Program-made: the position numbers and the translations under genes
Notes under the pieces: generated by a model
What the model saw: the letters and a program-made list of their open reading frames with translations, nothing else
Database searches by the model: none
Told to the model about the DNA's origin: nothing
In this document: positions 1 to 13,843 of the stretch, piece after piece
Layout: every line of letters starts with the position of its first letter
Numbering within the stretch: the stretch's first letter is position 1
Assembly: GCF_001723175.1 (NCBI RefSeq)
Contig: NC_064651.1
Location: 3,720,001 to 3,784,000 of the forward strand
Reading direction: 5' to 3'
Length of the DNA: 64,000 nucleotides
DNA from: Penicillium oxalicum
Taxonomy: Eukaryota; Ascomycota; Eurotiomycetes; Eurotiales; Aspergillaceae

Positions 1-35
1 GCGCCGCGCGGAGCTAATCGTGTTGCCGCCTCCAG

Positions 36-1072
36 ATGAAAAAGGGTGTCGAGGCCGCGCCAATGGCCCTGATTGAGTCCGGTCTGCTTACTCAATTGCG
101 CGACGACCTCGACTACAAGATCCACCACGACGACACCATCCACTACTATGAAAACGACATCCCGGCCGAGGACCCCGACCACCGGGGCATGAAGAAGCCT
201 CGCGCCGTCAGTGCGGTCACCGAGCGTCTCAGCTCGCAGGTCTACGAGTACGCCAAGGACGGCAAGTTTGTGCTGACTCTCGGAGGCGATCACTCCATCG
301 CGATCGGAACGGTCTCCGGTACCGCCAAGGCCATCCGTGAGCGTTTGGGTCGTGAGATGGCGGTCATCTGGGTGGATGCGCATGCCGATATCAACCTGCC
401 CGAGATGAGCCCCAGCGGCAACATTCACGGCATGCCCATGGCCTTCTTGACCCGTCTGGCCCGGGAAGATCGTCCCGACATTTTTGGCTGGCTGAAGGAT
501 GAGCACATTGTCAGCACGCGCAAGTTGGTATACATTGGTCTGCGTGATGTGGATCGTGGCGAGAAGCAGATCCTGCGAGAGCATGGGATCAAGGCCTTCA
601 GTATGCACGATATCGACCGGTATGTTTTTGCTGTCCTGGCACCCTTGATCAATTCTCATTCTCTATGTTTCTGTGTCTTTTTCCTATCGCTCTCTCTTCT
701 TTTTCTCTTTCTTTCTGTCCATATTCTCGGAGCTCAGGCTAATGCATCATCTCCTTTCCATTCAACAGCCACGGAATTGGCCGTGTTGTCGAGATGGCCC
801 TGGCCCACATTGGCAACGACACTCCCATTCACCTCTCCTTTGACGTCGATGCGCTGGACCCCCAGTGGGCCCCCAGCACCGGCACCCCCGTCCGTGGAGG
901 ACTGACCCTGCGTGAGGGTGACTTCATCTGCGAGTGCGTGCACGAGACGGGCAACCTGGTGGCCATGGACCTGGTCGAGGTGAACCCTAGCTTGGAAGCC
1001 GTAGGTGCCGCCGAGACCATTCGCGCCGGATGCTCTCTGGTACGAAGTGCGCTCGGTGATACTCTTTTGTAA
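36..1072 (+). CDS. agaA: Arginase, 5'-truncated by window start
   Basis: Arginase hydrolyses L-arginine to ornithine and urea with a binuclear manganese centre. Two coding segments are seen: 36-619 and 769-1072, separated by a pyrimidine-rich intron (620-768). The protein shows the three metal-binding blocks in order: LGGDHS, VDAHADINLP and SFDVDALDP, followed by the usual C-terminal AVGAAETIRAGCSLVRSAL region. 295 residues are visible against about 320 in the family, so about 30 N-terminal residues lie left of the window. The ATG at 36 is probably not the start. It sits directly after TCCAG, with a CTAAT branch site near 14-18, so bases 1-35 look like the end of an intron. Cytosolic arginine catabolism is the expected role. 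Confidence 0.93.
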
Positions 1073-2883
1073 CGATATCGATGACCTCAGCTCCTTTCTT
1101 TTTTTTCCCTTTCCCCTACCTGTTCCACACAGAATGTGTGGCAGGCCTTTTGTACATCCCCCCAATCAAGTTAGACCTACAGACCAAGTCACTTGACTGA
1201 ATATAGAGAATTCACAACACGTGGTGCTTTATGCGTATTCGAGACTTGTTCAATTGATGGATTCCTAATTACTGTACTCGTCGGCAGCAGAGACTATTGC
1301 ACTCTAGTCTTGACCGACACGATAGGATGGATCAGGTGGAGGTCTTCGGTTCTCACACTTCTATGTCAGAGAGGCCATATTTTATAGAATATCTAATGTC
1401 CACTACTGCACGTCACCGTCACATTCAAGCAACGTGACCATTGACACCCTTCTCCACGTGCGGTTCCACCTGCTTGCAAGCTGGTTGTAGAGAGCTCTTC
1501 CACTCACCACAGCACTTTATGATCACTTGATCGTGAGAGCTGGATGAAATTGGATGGCATTAATTTGCCATGATCAATACTAGGATAATTGCGAAGACTT
1601 TCAATTGAATTCTCAGGCATAGGAGCTCTCGCTCCTTTCTCAGAGATAGACAAGGCTGCTCTTGCTCAATCAGTGGCGGGCGTGCATGTCCATCAGAATA
1701 AATTCATTCTTTGGTTTCTTGCTTATTTTCTTGAACGATCAAAGAATGGATCCCTTGTTCATACCAGTGCAGGGTATAATCATCTCACTGAATCATCCGA
1801 CCCACCTCGTCTTCTATCAGACAGAAAATACGGCTATACAAGAAACGGTGAACAAGGGCGAGATCACTTGGTCGGCCAAGGAGGCAGGCGGTCAGCACAG
1901 CAGACGAGGTCCGCGGTGGATTCGGGCAGTTTGGCAGCTTTGTGACGATCGCTTGCACGTCATCGATTCATTTGTCTTGGACACTCGCCATGTTGGAGCA
2001 GCTCATACCATCTCTGCCTCGAGTTTCTCGATCCAGAGAAGGCCATGGTCCTTGCTGCTTGTGAGGTTGCTGTGCTTGGAATCCACTTGTCTCAGTCACT
2101 TGCACAATCTCTCAGTCACCCAGGATCCCCAGACATGACCAGGCTGGAGTCGCCGGGCCCAGCTCTCCACCCGGTGGAGTCCGGGAGTCCGCGTGTGTCG
2201 TCGTGTACCTGAGGTTGCTCCTATGCCAGTACTGCCCACTCGGTACTAGCTCCCCTGCCACCCGACTTTCGTGGATTTTCCCGCCGATCAACGTCAACAA
2301 ACACCCCTCTCTCTTTTCTGGGAAATTCTAGCTGCACTGAGAATTTTCAGATTGTACTGGTGATCTTGGACAGATGAATCGTAGTTGCATGTCCATGTAT
2401 CTGCAATCGATCGCATTCTTGTCTGTTGAAATTGTGGCAGCGGGCCGACCCTCTACTGTTGACCTTTCGAGTCCATTTCATCCTCAAAGCCGCGCTGATT
2501 GGCGCCCAATGCGCTGTCAACTCCCGTCCTATCGGTCATATTGATATCCTGATCGATCTATTCCCTTGCAACGCCCCAGAACACCACTCGAGAATCCTCG
2601 CACGACAAAGCTGGACCTGATTCCAATTTTGAAACCTCCATTTACCCACTTTCAGGTTGCAGTGGAGTCGTAGGGCTTTTGCACATCGACGAGCAGAAGA
2701 GGCGGAAACAGACGGTGAATCGGGCACAGGCGCATTCTGGTCGTTACACACATATATCGCATCACGACCTCTCGACTTCTCACGCAATTACCACACAGTC
2801 TGCCAGTGACACTTTCTTTTCCAAAACTCGAGGGAGGCGAATCTGAATACCTTTTGACGTACGAGGATCACACCACACCCGAA
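1073..2883. other. Intergenic, 1.8 kb, no gene seen
   Basis: Lies between the arginase stop and the start of the four-helix membrane protein. Open frames here are short, lack similarity I recognise and mostly begin at non-ATG codons. It should hold the arginase 3' UTR and the promoter of the next gene. Confidence 0.5.
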
Positions 2884-3605
2884 ATGAAGGAGGTTCGAGT
2901 ACGCCGCCAGACTCGGCGCCTCCATCACTGGCCCGAGATTCAACTCAACATCTGGCTCATCGTGGTGCTGTCGGCCTCGGCGACATGCTTGGGCATATTT
3001 TCTTGGTTCATGGTCGTACAATCGCAGATGGAGTTGGGGACACCATGGTGAGTGAACGGACAATTCCCCGTGAATGCTCAGAGGCAAGAGCAAAACCACT
3101 CTTTGGTGGAGATCTGTGAGGTGTGTGAGGTGTGCTGACCGACGGAATCTCGCAGGCTCTTCCCGTACATGGTCGTTGTGAGCGCTCTCGGCGTGACCTT
3201 CTTTTTCATTGTTCAAATCCTCGTCGCTCGAGGGCCGTTGCTACCGGGCATTCTTCTCGTCGGTAGTTTCATCCTGTTTGTCCTGTGGCTGACAGGATTG
3301 ATCGAGACCTCACTACAACTATACGGAGTCTCGGGCAATGTCAACGACAATTGCCAGATCTGGGTCGTCGAAAACGTGTCCTATGGGAACAGCATCAACA
3401 CATTGGCCTGGCTGACGCAAAGTACGATCTGTGAGTGCCTCCTCCCCATCTTCTCCCGTGGCGTCGCTGGCGTGGACCTTGATCTGACTCGCACCTCACA
3501 GGTAATTGCTGGAAAACGGCCTTTGCGTTCGAGCTCGTGAACACTTTGTTCTATCTGTGGATGATTTTCATGTCGTGGCAGGTTCACCGAAATTACTACC
3601 ATTGA
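2884..3605 (+). CDS. Four-transmembrane MARVEL-like protein
   Basis: Three exons: 2884-3047, 3156-3430 and 3502-3605, giving 180 residues. Start chosen at the ATG at 2884; the frame is open further upstream but has only a GTG at 2806. The protein has a short basic cytosolic head (KEVRVRRQTRR) and four hydrophobic helices at roughly residues 22-44, 54-75, 78-100 and 150-170. A loop between helices 3 and 4 carries spaced Cys residues and NCQIWVVEN. This layout is typical of small fungal MARVEL-type membrane proteins. I do not recognise a specific family member and assign no function. Both introns have clean GTGAGT donors and keep the frame. Confidence 0.75.
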
Positions 3606-4347
3606 TGATTGATTTGATGTAATGTTTTATGCCTGATGGATTTTTCATGACTTTGTTCTCGTTTCGATAATTGTTCCGTGTATTCGACCTCTCTTGTGAT
3701 ACCAAGTACATACATACCTACCTATGTCGCATAAACTGTGCTGTGCGTGTCCTAGACATACATACTGCTATATTCTGTGCCATAACTCGCGCTGCATCAA
3801 TCTAGGTAGTTTTTCATGGACGGCGTCCTTCTAGTGTCGAGCATGCCAATCTTTCAGGTCAGGTAGTGAAGTAGTATCCTAAACCCCACTCGATTCCTGT
3901 CTCCGATTCTCCCTGGCTAGATACCTCCTTTTCAAAGCTATGGAAACGATGTACTCTTTCGACTAGAAGCATGAGACATTATTGATCTCGTCGATGGGCA
4001 TTCGTTTAAGCCAATTCCAGTTGGACACGAGTCATCTCATCATCTGAGAGAGCAATACTCACACTATAATGTTTGCTTCTCCAACAAGTCCTTCCGCCAT
4101 GGAATTCCTCACCCAGTAATTTTTCACCTGCTACCGACCCAATAGAGCCATCTTGGGCCAGTGCACCACTCCACGGGCTGTATAAGCACCTTTATCACTC
4201 CCCTCCTCCTCTTCGTCTCCTTCTCCTTTCCCTCTCCAAACGATCCTCCAAATTAACAAACCACTCACCTTTTTACTCCTCTCCACATCCAAACTCATCC
4301 ATCACCTCACTACACAGTTCCGCCTCCTTCTCTTCAACACTCCAGCC
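3606..4347. promoter_or_regulatory. Intergenic with TATA-like promoter of the next gene
   Basis: Contains the 3' flank of the membrane-protein gene. A CCAAT-type motif lies near 4137 and TATAAG at 4181-4186, followed by a long C/T-rich stretch up to the ATG at 4348. This is a plausible core promoter and leader; no coding signal was seen. Confidence 0.4.
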
Positions 4348-4731
4348 ATGGCTGACGACTACCCCCACATGTCCAGCCAACCTCAATTCGTCCATTCCAC
4401 CTGGATTGAACCAGACCCCCGACGCGAGAAAGTAGTCGGAACTTTCGACTTTCCTTCTCCAGAAGAACTTCTCAAGTCTGCCGCGTCTTGCCAGCAAGAG
4501 TTTCGCTCGCGTGTAAGTACACTTTTATACCTTTTTTTGATACCCTCATCATTTCGATCTCGATCTTGACTCTTGAGTCTTGGACTTTATCTGGCTAACC
4601 GCGTGTATCCTCACGTTGGATAGCTCTCTGGATATGAGCTCCTAGCTCTCGACAGCGACGACGAAAAGGAGCCTGATTTTGATATGGCTTTTGAATCTTT
4701 GCTGGATCCGAGCTCTGATCCACCTGTTTAA
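4348..4731 (+). CDS. Small acidic protein of unknown function (90 aa)
   Basis: Two exons: 4348-4512 and 4624-4731, joined in frame through a GTAAGT donor, a GCTAACC branch site near 4595-4601 and a TAG acceptor at 4621-4623. The 90-residue product is acidic. It has a central helix-like FDFPSPEELLKSAASCQQEF segment and an Asp/Glu-rich tail (LDSDDEKEPDFDMAFESLL). No signal peptide or membrane segment. A TATA-like box and C/T-rich leader lie just upstream. The family is not recognised. Gene status rests on the clean splice signals, a good context around the ATG (CAGCCATGG) and the compositional bias. Confidence 0.6.
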
Positions 4732-5830
4732 TTGATATCGTGGGGAGATTTCTCCTCTAGCGCGTGGGATTAGGGTTCTTTTGGGTTGGAGAGGTGTTGT
4801 TTGTTTGAATCAGGGTGTTTGTTGGTATGGGTGTTTGTTGGGGTTTGTGGATGGGTTTTTATTACCTTATTTTTTATTTCTACTCTGAATTCGTTCCACG
4901 TCTTGGGCTGTTGCTGGGATTTGTTCCTGTGTCCTATAGCTTCCTCTCTCGAGTAAATGTAGTACGTACTACGTAGTATCTAGGACATAGAATCTTGCTG
5001 TTTCCCGCACGACAGGTGCGTTTTAGGAGGACCTTGAGTTCAAAGTTGAGACTCAGCCCATCCGACACCCCAATCAGCTGTTGTTCTTCCGCCACGTATC
5101 CTAGCAAAGTATACAATCTACACGTCTTGATTTCTCTCCTCTTCATCCACTGTTGATGCTCTTTTGCGAAAATAGACTTACATCTCCATGTACCCGTATT
5201 CACACGAGTAACTGAACCAATGTAAATGACCGACAACTACAAGAAAAACTATTCAAATGCTCAACATGCCAATTCTCCTTTTCATTCCCTGAAATATGGA
5301 AAAAGTACCAAGGGAGAGAACGAAAAAAAAGAGAGAAAAAGAAGGCAATTTTACAAGATGATTTGTTTCAACACAAAATCTGGGTCGACTACTCTTAACA
5401 ACGATGCGCACAAGCAACTTTCCTCTCAGATGCAGGGGATGACCATAGAAGAAAAACTTTGACCGAGTAACGAGTAACGCCGCCGCTATGCCAGAGGCGC
5501 ATGCCAACCGTGCATGTCAGATGGGGAGAGATGTTCATATTCTCCAGACGCCGGGGAGGGTGAAGGGAAAGAAGTGCCAAGTCCCAAGGAAAAAAGAAGG
5601 AGCACAATAAACCACACATGCAAAGAGACAGAGAGTATCACGGCTTTGCAGATTGAGGGGGCTGAGCGTTGCGGGGGCTCTGACCCGAGCAAGAATAACA
5701 GTGGGAATGAGGATGAGGACAAGGGTAGACAAACAAAGATGAAAAGAAGGGTGAGCAGGAGAGGAGGTAATGTGAAGGACACAGACACAAGGAGAGGAAG
5801 AGCAGTTGTGGTCTGACAATATTTGTTCCT
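4732..5830. other. Convergent intergenic region, 1.1 kb
   Basis: 3' flanks of the 90-residue protein gene (+) and FCP1 (-). It is rich in purine runs on the + strand. No coding sequence supported. Confidence 0.5.
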
Positions 5831-8526
5831 CTACTCCGATTGAGCAGCCTTTGGCTCGGCGTCAACTTGCTCGTTGGTCTCTTCTCCGGGTTCCTCAAAC
5901 GCCGCCATCATCTCTCGTTCAAAGTCGTCCACGTCGGACTCATCCACGGCCATTTCAGACAGGGCTGGACCTTGATCAGCCTCAGGTTCCCCGCTACCAG
6001 CACCATTCTCTTCCGGCACTGTGCCATCCTCATCGTCATCTGGAGCGGGAAATGAGCCTTCTTCAAAGCGAGTCTCTTCGGTTTCTACACCTTCTCCTTC
6101 GGCAATCGCGACCTCCTTCAGGCCCGTGCTCCGCGCGTAGGATCGCTTAATGCGTTGCGAAAGACGAGACCCCTTATTTTCCGCCTCTTCGCCGGTATCA
6201 TCTCCCGACTCTTCGTCCGTACCGTTTCCCTCTCCACGCTTGCGCTTCCGGCTCGCGTCGGCAGTGTCCTCGGTCCAGACTTCCGTGTCGCTTTCGCTTT
6301 CATCGTCGCTGCCCAAAAACTCCTTCAGCTCATCATGTACGGCAGCCTGGTCGTCCAGATCATAGCTCAAAGGCGAAGATGCGAAAAGCGTGGCTGTGTC
6401 TTTCATCAGTTCTTCCTCGTCGGTACCATTGAGCGTGTCGTCCTCCGATGACGGCCAGGTATTATCAATCATCTCACGAGTGCCCGGGGAGAAGACATCC
6501 CCACGGTCATCCGGATGAACTGGCAGCAGATAGGGCTCCTCGTCTTGATGTTGCCACTTGATGAGAGACTCATAGAGCCACTGCGTCGTGACAATTTTGA
6601 CGTTTGGCCAGCGCGTAGCTTCCCGCACCTTGGCGGTTCGATTTCGACCAGCAACGAGATGAGTCACACGCTTGTTGATATTTTTCTGGATGACTGCACC
6701 AAAGCTCTTCGCCCAAAGCGAGACCTCGGCATTTTGCAGGTCCTGCCCCAACGGAATCACGCCGGAGAAGACGATCACCACACCACCCAGAACTCCAGAC
6801 TTGAACGCTGGCATGATCTGCTTGATATCGGGTACGAGTCGCAAGTCCACGTCTTTGTCTTTCGGTACAGCTTTCTCGCCGCGCAGAGTGGAAACCCGGC
6901 TGCGCAGGGAGCTGACGCGTTGTCTGTCGTACTCTTGGAAGAACAGACCGTGGATCACTTCCAGGCGTTCTTGCAGGTGGAAGAGCTCCCTGTCATAGTC
7001 AACCAAGAGGTGGTGGCGAGGACGGGCACTGTCTGGGCTTTCATCCGGACTGGCAGACATGCTGCTGCTCTCGCTAGAGGAGTTATCATCTGCGTCCAAC
7101 TCTTTCTGCTTTTGCAGGAGAGGACGATCCTCGACTTGATGCATAATTGTTTCTTCCTGTGCATCGGTTTGCTCTTGGAGCAGTCGAGGGTCGTCGCCAC
7201 CCCCCATGGTCACCAGCTGCTCCAAGGCCGAGATCTCCTCGGCTGGCCCGGTCCTCTCTCCCGTGTCATCAGGGCCATGCACCCCAGGTTCGGTTTCCTT
7301 GGCCTTCAGTGGCTTTGGATTATGTGTGGCCGTGATTTCCTGCTGTTTCGGCAGGAAGCTGGAATTGATGTCGCCAATTCCGACAAAGAAGTCATAAGGC
7401 ACAACCTTGATCAAATTAGCCACCCATCGCCACACGTCACCACGGTCATCAATGATAACAACCATGCTGGTGTCAACGGGAAAGAGTCGCTGCAGGTTTT
7501 TGGCAGTCAAGCTTCCACTCTCATCACGACTGAGGATGCGATCACCAAAGAGTTTGCGCGTAGGATCAATGAGATCGGCAATATTCTGAGCGTACGCTCG
7601 AGTTCCCATGGTGTAGATGTGGAGCTCATACAGCTCAGACACTTTCTCCAGGAAGGCTTCCAGACCAGGTCGAAGTTTGATGTAGTACCAACATCCGCGC
7701 GCGCCGGGAGTATCGTCCACCAGTTGAAAGGATCGGACATCTTTGAGAGCATCGAAATTCGGGTTATCCTGATCGTTCATCCACTCCCCAACGGTTGGAT
7801 CCACAGTGGCATGGATGATGGTTTGATCCAGGTCGACCACGAGCGACAAGCGCCGGGAAGCCAACAGGCGACGCTTCGCATCCTCCTCTACCCGGGTGGC
7901 CTCTCTCGCACTGACGGTCAAGGTGGTATTATCATGGGTCATCTGAATCGGAGCCCGGAAGGTCTCGGAGATCTCGGTGTTGTAGGTCGATCTGCCAAAC
8001 CACAACGAAAACGGAACAAGGTCAGCACAGAGTATCATCTCAAACGAAGCCCCAAGGGCTCATTGATCGACCGCTTCTCCTCCGACTGGTCCGACTCACT
8101 CAGTCATATCTTTTCCACATTCCGCGCACATCCCACCGAACTGAACTTCATGTGCACAGGGCTCTTCAATGAGAACGATGTCGGTGCTGCAGGAGGGAGA
8201 AAGATGGGTGATTCATCAGCGATCCTGGACTAACGACTGCGCTAAAAAGCACTTCATAATTTTTTGTCAAGGACTTACGGTTCCTCGATCACATCGCCCT
8301 TTGCGATACTCCATTTCAAGACTGTTCCATCCACGGGCGATTCAAAACGAGTCGGGAAATTGCGCGTCACAACGACAGTATTTCCCAGCCCATCGCCTTC
8401 TTCGACCGCGGTTTGATAGCTGTACCAAAAGATGGCCTCATCCCGCCCGACCGTATCCCCCTCTTTCTTGAGCAGGGAGGTCACGGTGATGGGGTAATGC
8501 AGGCTGGGGGGCAACCGGAGCTGCAT
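5831..8526 (-). CDS. FCP1: RNA polymerase II CTD phosphatase Fcp1
   Basis: Dephosphorylates Ser2/Ser5 of the Pol II C-terminal repeat so the polymerase can be recycled; nuclear, TFIIF-associated. Three exons on the minus strand: 8526-8279, 8186-8100 and 7991-5831, giving 831 residues. An N-terminal lipoyl-like segment (1-80) is followed by a Cys cluster (C93, C103, C106). The FCPH catalytic domain has DLDQT at 165-169, containing the DxDxT phosphatase signature, and DDRGDVW at 293-299. A BRCT domain spans about 510-600 (VFSGVIP ... TTQWLYESL). The tail is strongly acidic and carries a KRKR-type basic patch. This order is the family's standard. Start chosen at 8526 because MQLRLPPSLHYPITV matches the expected beginning. 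The frame is intact across all joins. Confidence 0.95.
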
Positions 8527-10345
8527 CGTGGCTCCCAGTTGGCCCCTTCACACAATAGCTTAGTGTCTATGGGAACTCAATGGTTCTACTGAGGAAATCA
8601 GCGACCGATAACAGATAACCCTCGGGACTTTTCCTCCTCGCCTAGTGTTCTCGGATTGCGAACGCATTGCTGACCATCGTGCCATCGCCTGGATCTTGAT
8701 CGCGTGCGCCGCTCGCGACAGCACCATGCGCCCCTCCCCACACGAGATTGGAGTGATGAATGAAGATGGACAGGAAAATTGCTTACCTTATCGCTCGAAT
8801 ACTCGAAACCAATGGACTTCCACGCAACCAGAATTCTGCGCCTGTTGAATTGGGGATGAGTATAGCTTCCTCAGCGCATGTTGCGGAGTTGTGGCAAGGT
8901 CAGCCCATGGGAAGTGGAGATCGGGAGACGTACGTGGAGCTAGGGTGAACGGGACGTGTGTTTTATTTTTGGGGGCGGATAAGGTGCGTGGAAAGAAGAG
9001 CGACCAGCTGTTTCAGGTAAACCGTACGGTGACTACGGTCGTTGTGGGTTGGGGAGTGCCAGTTGGTGGGCGGGTTTTTTGCACGGAGAAAGGATGAAAG
9101 GGCCGGACGTGGTCGAGGTCTCTCGGCTTGAAACAAACGGGCGTGCTTGGGGGGCAAAATACCGGCAAAGCTATGCGGGGACCGGGTCAGGTTCAGGTTC
9201 AGGTTCGACATGCCCGTGTGGTAATTCCGTCATTCCCATTTGACACAGCCTAGTGACATCCGCGGTCAAGATCCGCTTACGTCAACGTCCACGCCGGTCC
9301 ATCCACCCATACTTCACTCTAAAGTGCACACTGCATACTTCACACTGCAGTACTCACAGTGCTACCAGTAGTAGGTACCATTCACATGAAAAGTAAGGTA
9401 AATGTGTATATTATGATGATTTTGTAGGATCTCTCAGAGACGAGAGCTGTAACTCTACCCCCGCTTGACTGCATATGCACACCAGTCTTCATATACACCG
9501 ATAACTTGACATGAAGTTTGGTGCATCGTCATGGTTCGAGTCTGTGCATAATATGATTATGCTTAATACCTTAGTCTCTTACTACTTAATATCTTCTCTT
9601 CATTTTTCACCCCAATAAGTACCGAGGATTGCAGTAAGTAACTTGGTAGGTAGCTGAAGTTCTACAAAGTACTAAATAGTAAGTGCCAAGTCCCGCCCCC
9701 ATGTTTCCGAGCGGGCCTCGTAGTGACCACGCACCTGAAGCTCCCGCGGCCGTGTGACAAGGTTGGTTATCAGATGCATCCAAGTCCTAGGTAGAGGGGC
9801 TTTCGTCGCCACTCTATCATCATGGAGAACCTGCGTAGATGGCTCTATCGGGGAGCATCCGATGATTCATGGGCTCTACAGAAAGGGCTGGGATCTTCTA
9901 TGAGATCTTGAGTTTCAAGAGAGGCAATTCAATTGATCATAGCGAGACAGATTGGAAGACATGCACATGGGGATCGGTACACATTCATGCTTCTCGACAA
10001 TCTGGACAGCTCTGGGCCCGGGTCGGGGTTCCACCGATCGGGATTAGAGACTCAAACAGTCCAGAGGACTTGAACAAGAAGCGACAAATACAAATGGAAA
10101 GAGAAATAAATGGAGAGGGAGAATACTGAATACAGTGTACACTCAGAGGGAATACGTCAAAGAGTCCCCCACTCCACACACACATGCCTTAGTCACACGT
10201 GGAGCAGGACTCTCAAAGCGTGAGTACAAGAAAATGTGTGTGGACGAGTGCCTTAAATAGCTAGCCTCGGGATCCCCTGGAAGAATCACAAAAGACTCCA
10301 TCAAGTACCGTCCCTAGAGAGCGTGCTCTCCTCAAAATGGACCGC
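8527..10345. other. Intergenic, 1.8 kb, no gene seen
   Basis: Upstream flank of FCP1 and downstream flank of pepE. A short GGTTCA tandem repeat sits near 9185-9207. Small open frames on both strands are not supported by splice structure or similarity. Confidence 0.5.
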
Positions 10346-11773
<1,428 letters not shown>

Positions 11774-13398
11774 AGTTGGATGGAATGGACGATGGAGAAG
11801 GATGGGGGAGAGAGAGTGGGAAGGGGAAGATAAGGACGGGCTGGGGCAGCCTGGAGAAGGGCTGATAGGATCGGCATAGCGTGATAACGTGACGGATCAT
11901 GGGGGGAGTCCAGAGACGGGGCGTCGGAGTGGGAACCAGGCCCCAAGGCAGGGGAGTGCGTCATTACCCGATGAACCCGGAATCAGCTGGTCCCGTTTCT
12001 GCGCAACCCAATCGTCTTGCGCTTGACCCACTCCTCACTACATGTTACCCTCCGCTGCCAGCACAGGGTACTAGACAGTAGACACTGGACGCTGAGTGTC
12101 AACAAGATCAATGCCGGTTCACATGTTCACATGAGAAGCTGGAGGCCGACCAATCGTGGCTACTGCGACAGGAGAATTCGGTAATATCGATCGCCATGCA
12201 TCGAGGTATCAACAAGGACCGAGTCCCTTGTACATGAGCCATCCGAGTCCACGCGTTTCCCAGGCAGCCAGGCAGTGTATTACCCCCAAAAAACCAAATA
12301 ACACATGCGTACGGTCAGCATGCGCCTACAGTTCTATTGGACTGGAATACGGCGATGATCCAGTGACACCCAACGGCAGAAATATTCTGCTGTACTACAG
12401 CAGTGCAGAGCTGCAGATAGCTCCGGATTCCCAGGGTTGGTCGCACCCGACGGACTGCAGTAACCAGATCTGGGAGACATCCTCCCCATTCGGACGGGTA
12501 TCGACCTGAACCTTACCTCTCGCAATGGTCAGGAGGCCTCTCATCAATAATGTTAATCAGGGTGCCATTAGATGTTTGAGCCATTTACTCAGCCTTACAT
12601 GTTGGGATCTTTGGTCATGATGGCCTCTCATGAAAGTGTACTCAGTAACTTACTCGCCAGTCTCTACGAAGTTACTCAGTGCACTCATTCCCAGTACTCC
12701 CTGACGCGGTACTCCGGTTGTCGTTCTCGCTCTACTACGAGTGGGGACATCAGCCGCGTTAGGAACAGGCGAACCGTGGAGGTGGCTGGGTGTGTACTCC
12801 TCTCTGCCTGAGTGGCGCAATCCAGCTTGGGGGATAATCAGGGCAACCGGTCGTTGTGCATGCAGTAGATGACTGGGCTATTGTTTTCGGGGGGCGAGTC
12901 CACGCCCTCGGTGACTCACTCGGTTCTCAGTACCCTGATTTTGCTCCTAGGCAATGGGAATGGAAAAGGCAAGACGTGGTTCAAGGGGCTCCTGGTGGTG
13001 GCGAAATTTACCTTGCGGACAGTCCAAACCATCACGAGCACCTCGATTTCCCCCGCCCATGTGATCTGCGCCCGGATCAAGCGGGAAAGACTCCTGGACA
13101 GTTCGTCAGGGACCGTACCTGATACGCTGCAGAGTCCAGACCAACCAGGCGACCAAAGCTCCTGTCCAAGCTCCCGAGAAAAGAGCGGCCCAGAGCTCGA
13201 AACAAGTAACATCATCGTGCGGGAGCGATGGCGCTTACCAGTGGACCAGTCCGCAATTCCTTGTTGATTGATGGAGAGGGGCCTACGGAGTACGAAAGAG
13301 AGGATGAAGGGAGAATGAAGATGGTAGAATGATTGGGGAGCGAGACATGCGATCTACATATCCATCCTGGTGTATCACGTGACTATACAGCAAACAAA
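11774..13398. other. Intergenic, 1.6 kb, no gene supported
   Basis: Upstream flank of pepE running to the NACHT remnant. A minus-strand stretch near 13120-13190 could encode a hydrophobic helix, but I could not build a complete gene around it. Confidence 0.4.
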
Positions 13399-13843
13399 AT
13401 GAACGTTGCGTTGAAGGTTGACAGCACATCAAAATCTATTCACGACCTCGACCTAGAGAAAGATGAGGACTTCAAGTCACGTCTCAGAGCTTGGTGTAGA
13501 TTATTTGTTTCAATTCATCATGACAATATTTATTTCCTTCATCAAACTGCGCGAGAGTTTCTCCTTGTGAAATTTCCTTTTCCTGCACCTGAGTCATTAG
13601 AACTACGTTGGCAACACCCTATCACCAGGCAGAATGACAGCGCCATCATGGGCTACATATGATGACAAGAGCAACTGGCTCGTTGGTATACCCCAAGTCG
13701 CGAGCCAAAAAAACAAGAATGGCTTGACGGCGCTGTCTTCTGCTGTAGACGGGCATTCGGCAGCTGTCAAGCTAGTATTCAAGAAGAACGCTGATCTCGA
13801 GTCGGAAGACAATATTCTTGCTATTTCGAGCGCAAGGGGTTGA
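13399..13843 (+). pseudogene. Decayed NACHT/ankyrin STAND receptor remnant
   Basis: Frame 1 (13399-13662) encodes a segment like the region after a fungal NACHT domain: a charged stretch, then LRAWCRLFVSIHHDNIYFLHQ and TAREFLLV. That is the characteristic end of the winged-helix part in these receptors; the intact receptor nearby has VVKGHGSGDVVQVVHQTVNEFL at the same place. A second piece in another frame (about 13700-13843) is a single ankyrin repeat (NGLTALSSAVDGHSAAVKLVFKKNADLESED). The P-loop, most of the NACHT domain and the remaining repeats are missing, and the two pieces are out of frame. This is a dead fragment, ending in the 3' end of the convergent SesA gene. Confidence 0.65.

Noticed and set aside
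1662..2138. 158-codon frame downstream of arginase
   Set aside because: Starts at a non-ATG codon and has no similarity or splice support.
9520..9560. GGTTCGAGTC resembling a tRNA B-box
   Set aside because: No pairing T-stem, acceptor stem or A-box in position.
12916..13215. Minus-strand stretch that could encode a hydrophobic helix near 13120-13190
   Set aside because: Could not be joined to a start codon or to neighbours with acceptable splice sites; the only acceptor would be a poor GAG after a 43-nt intron.
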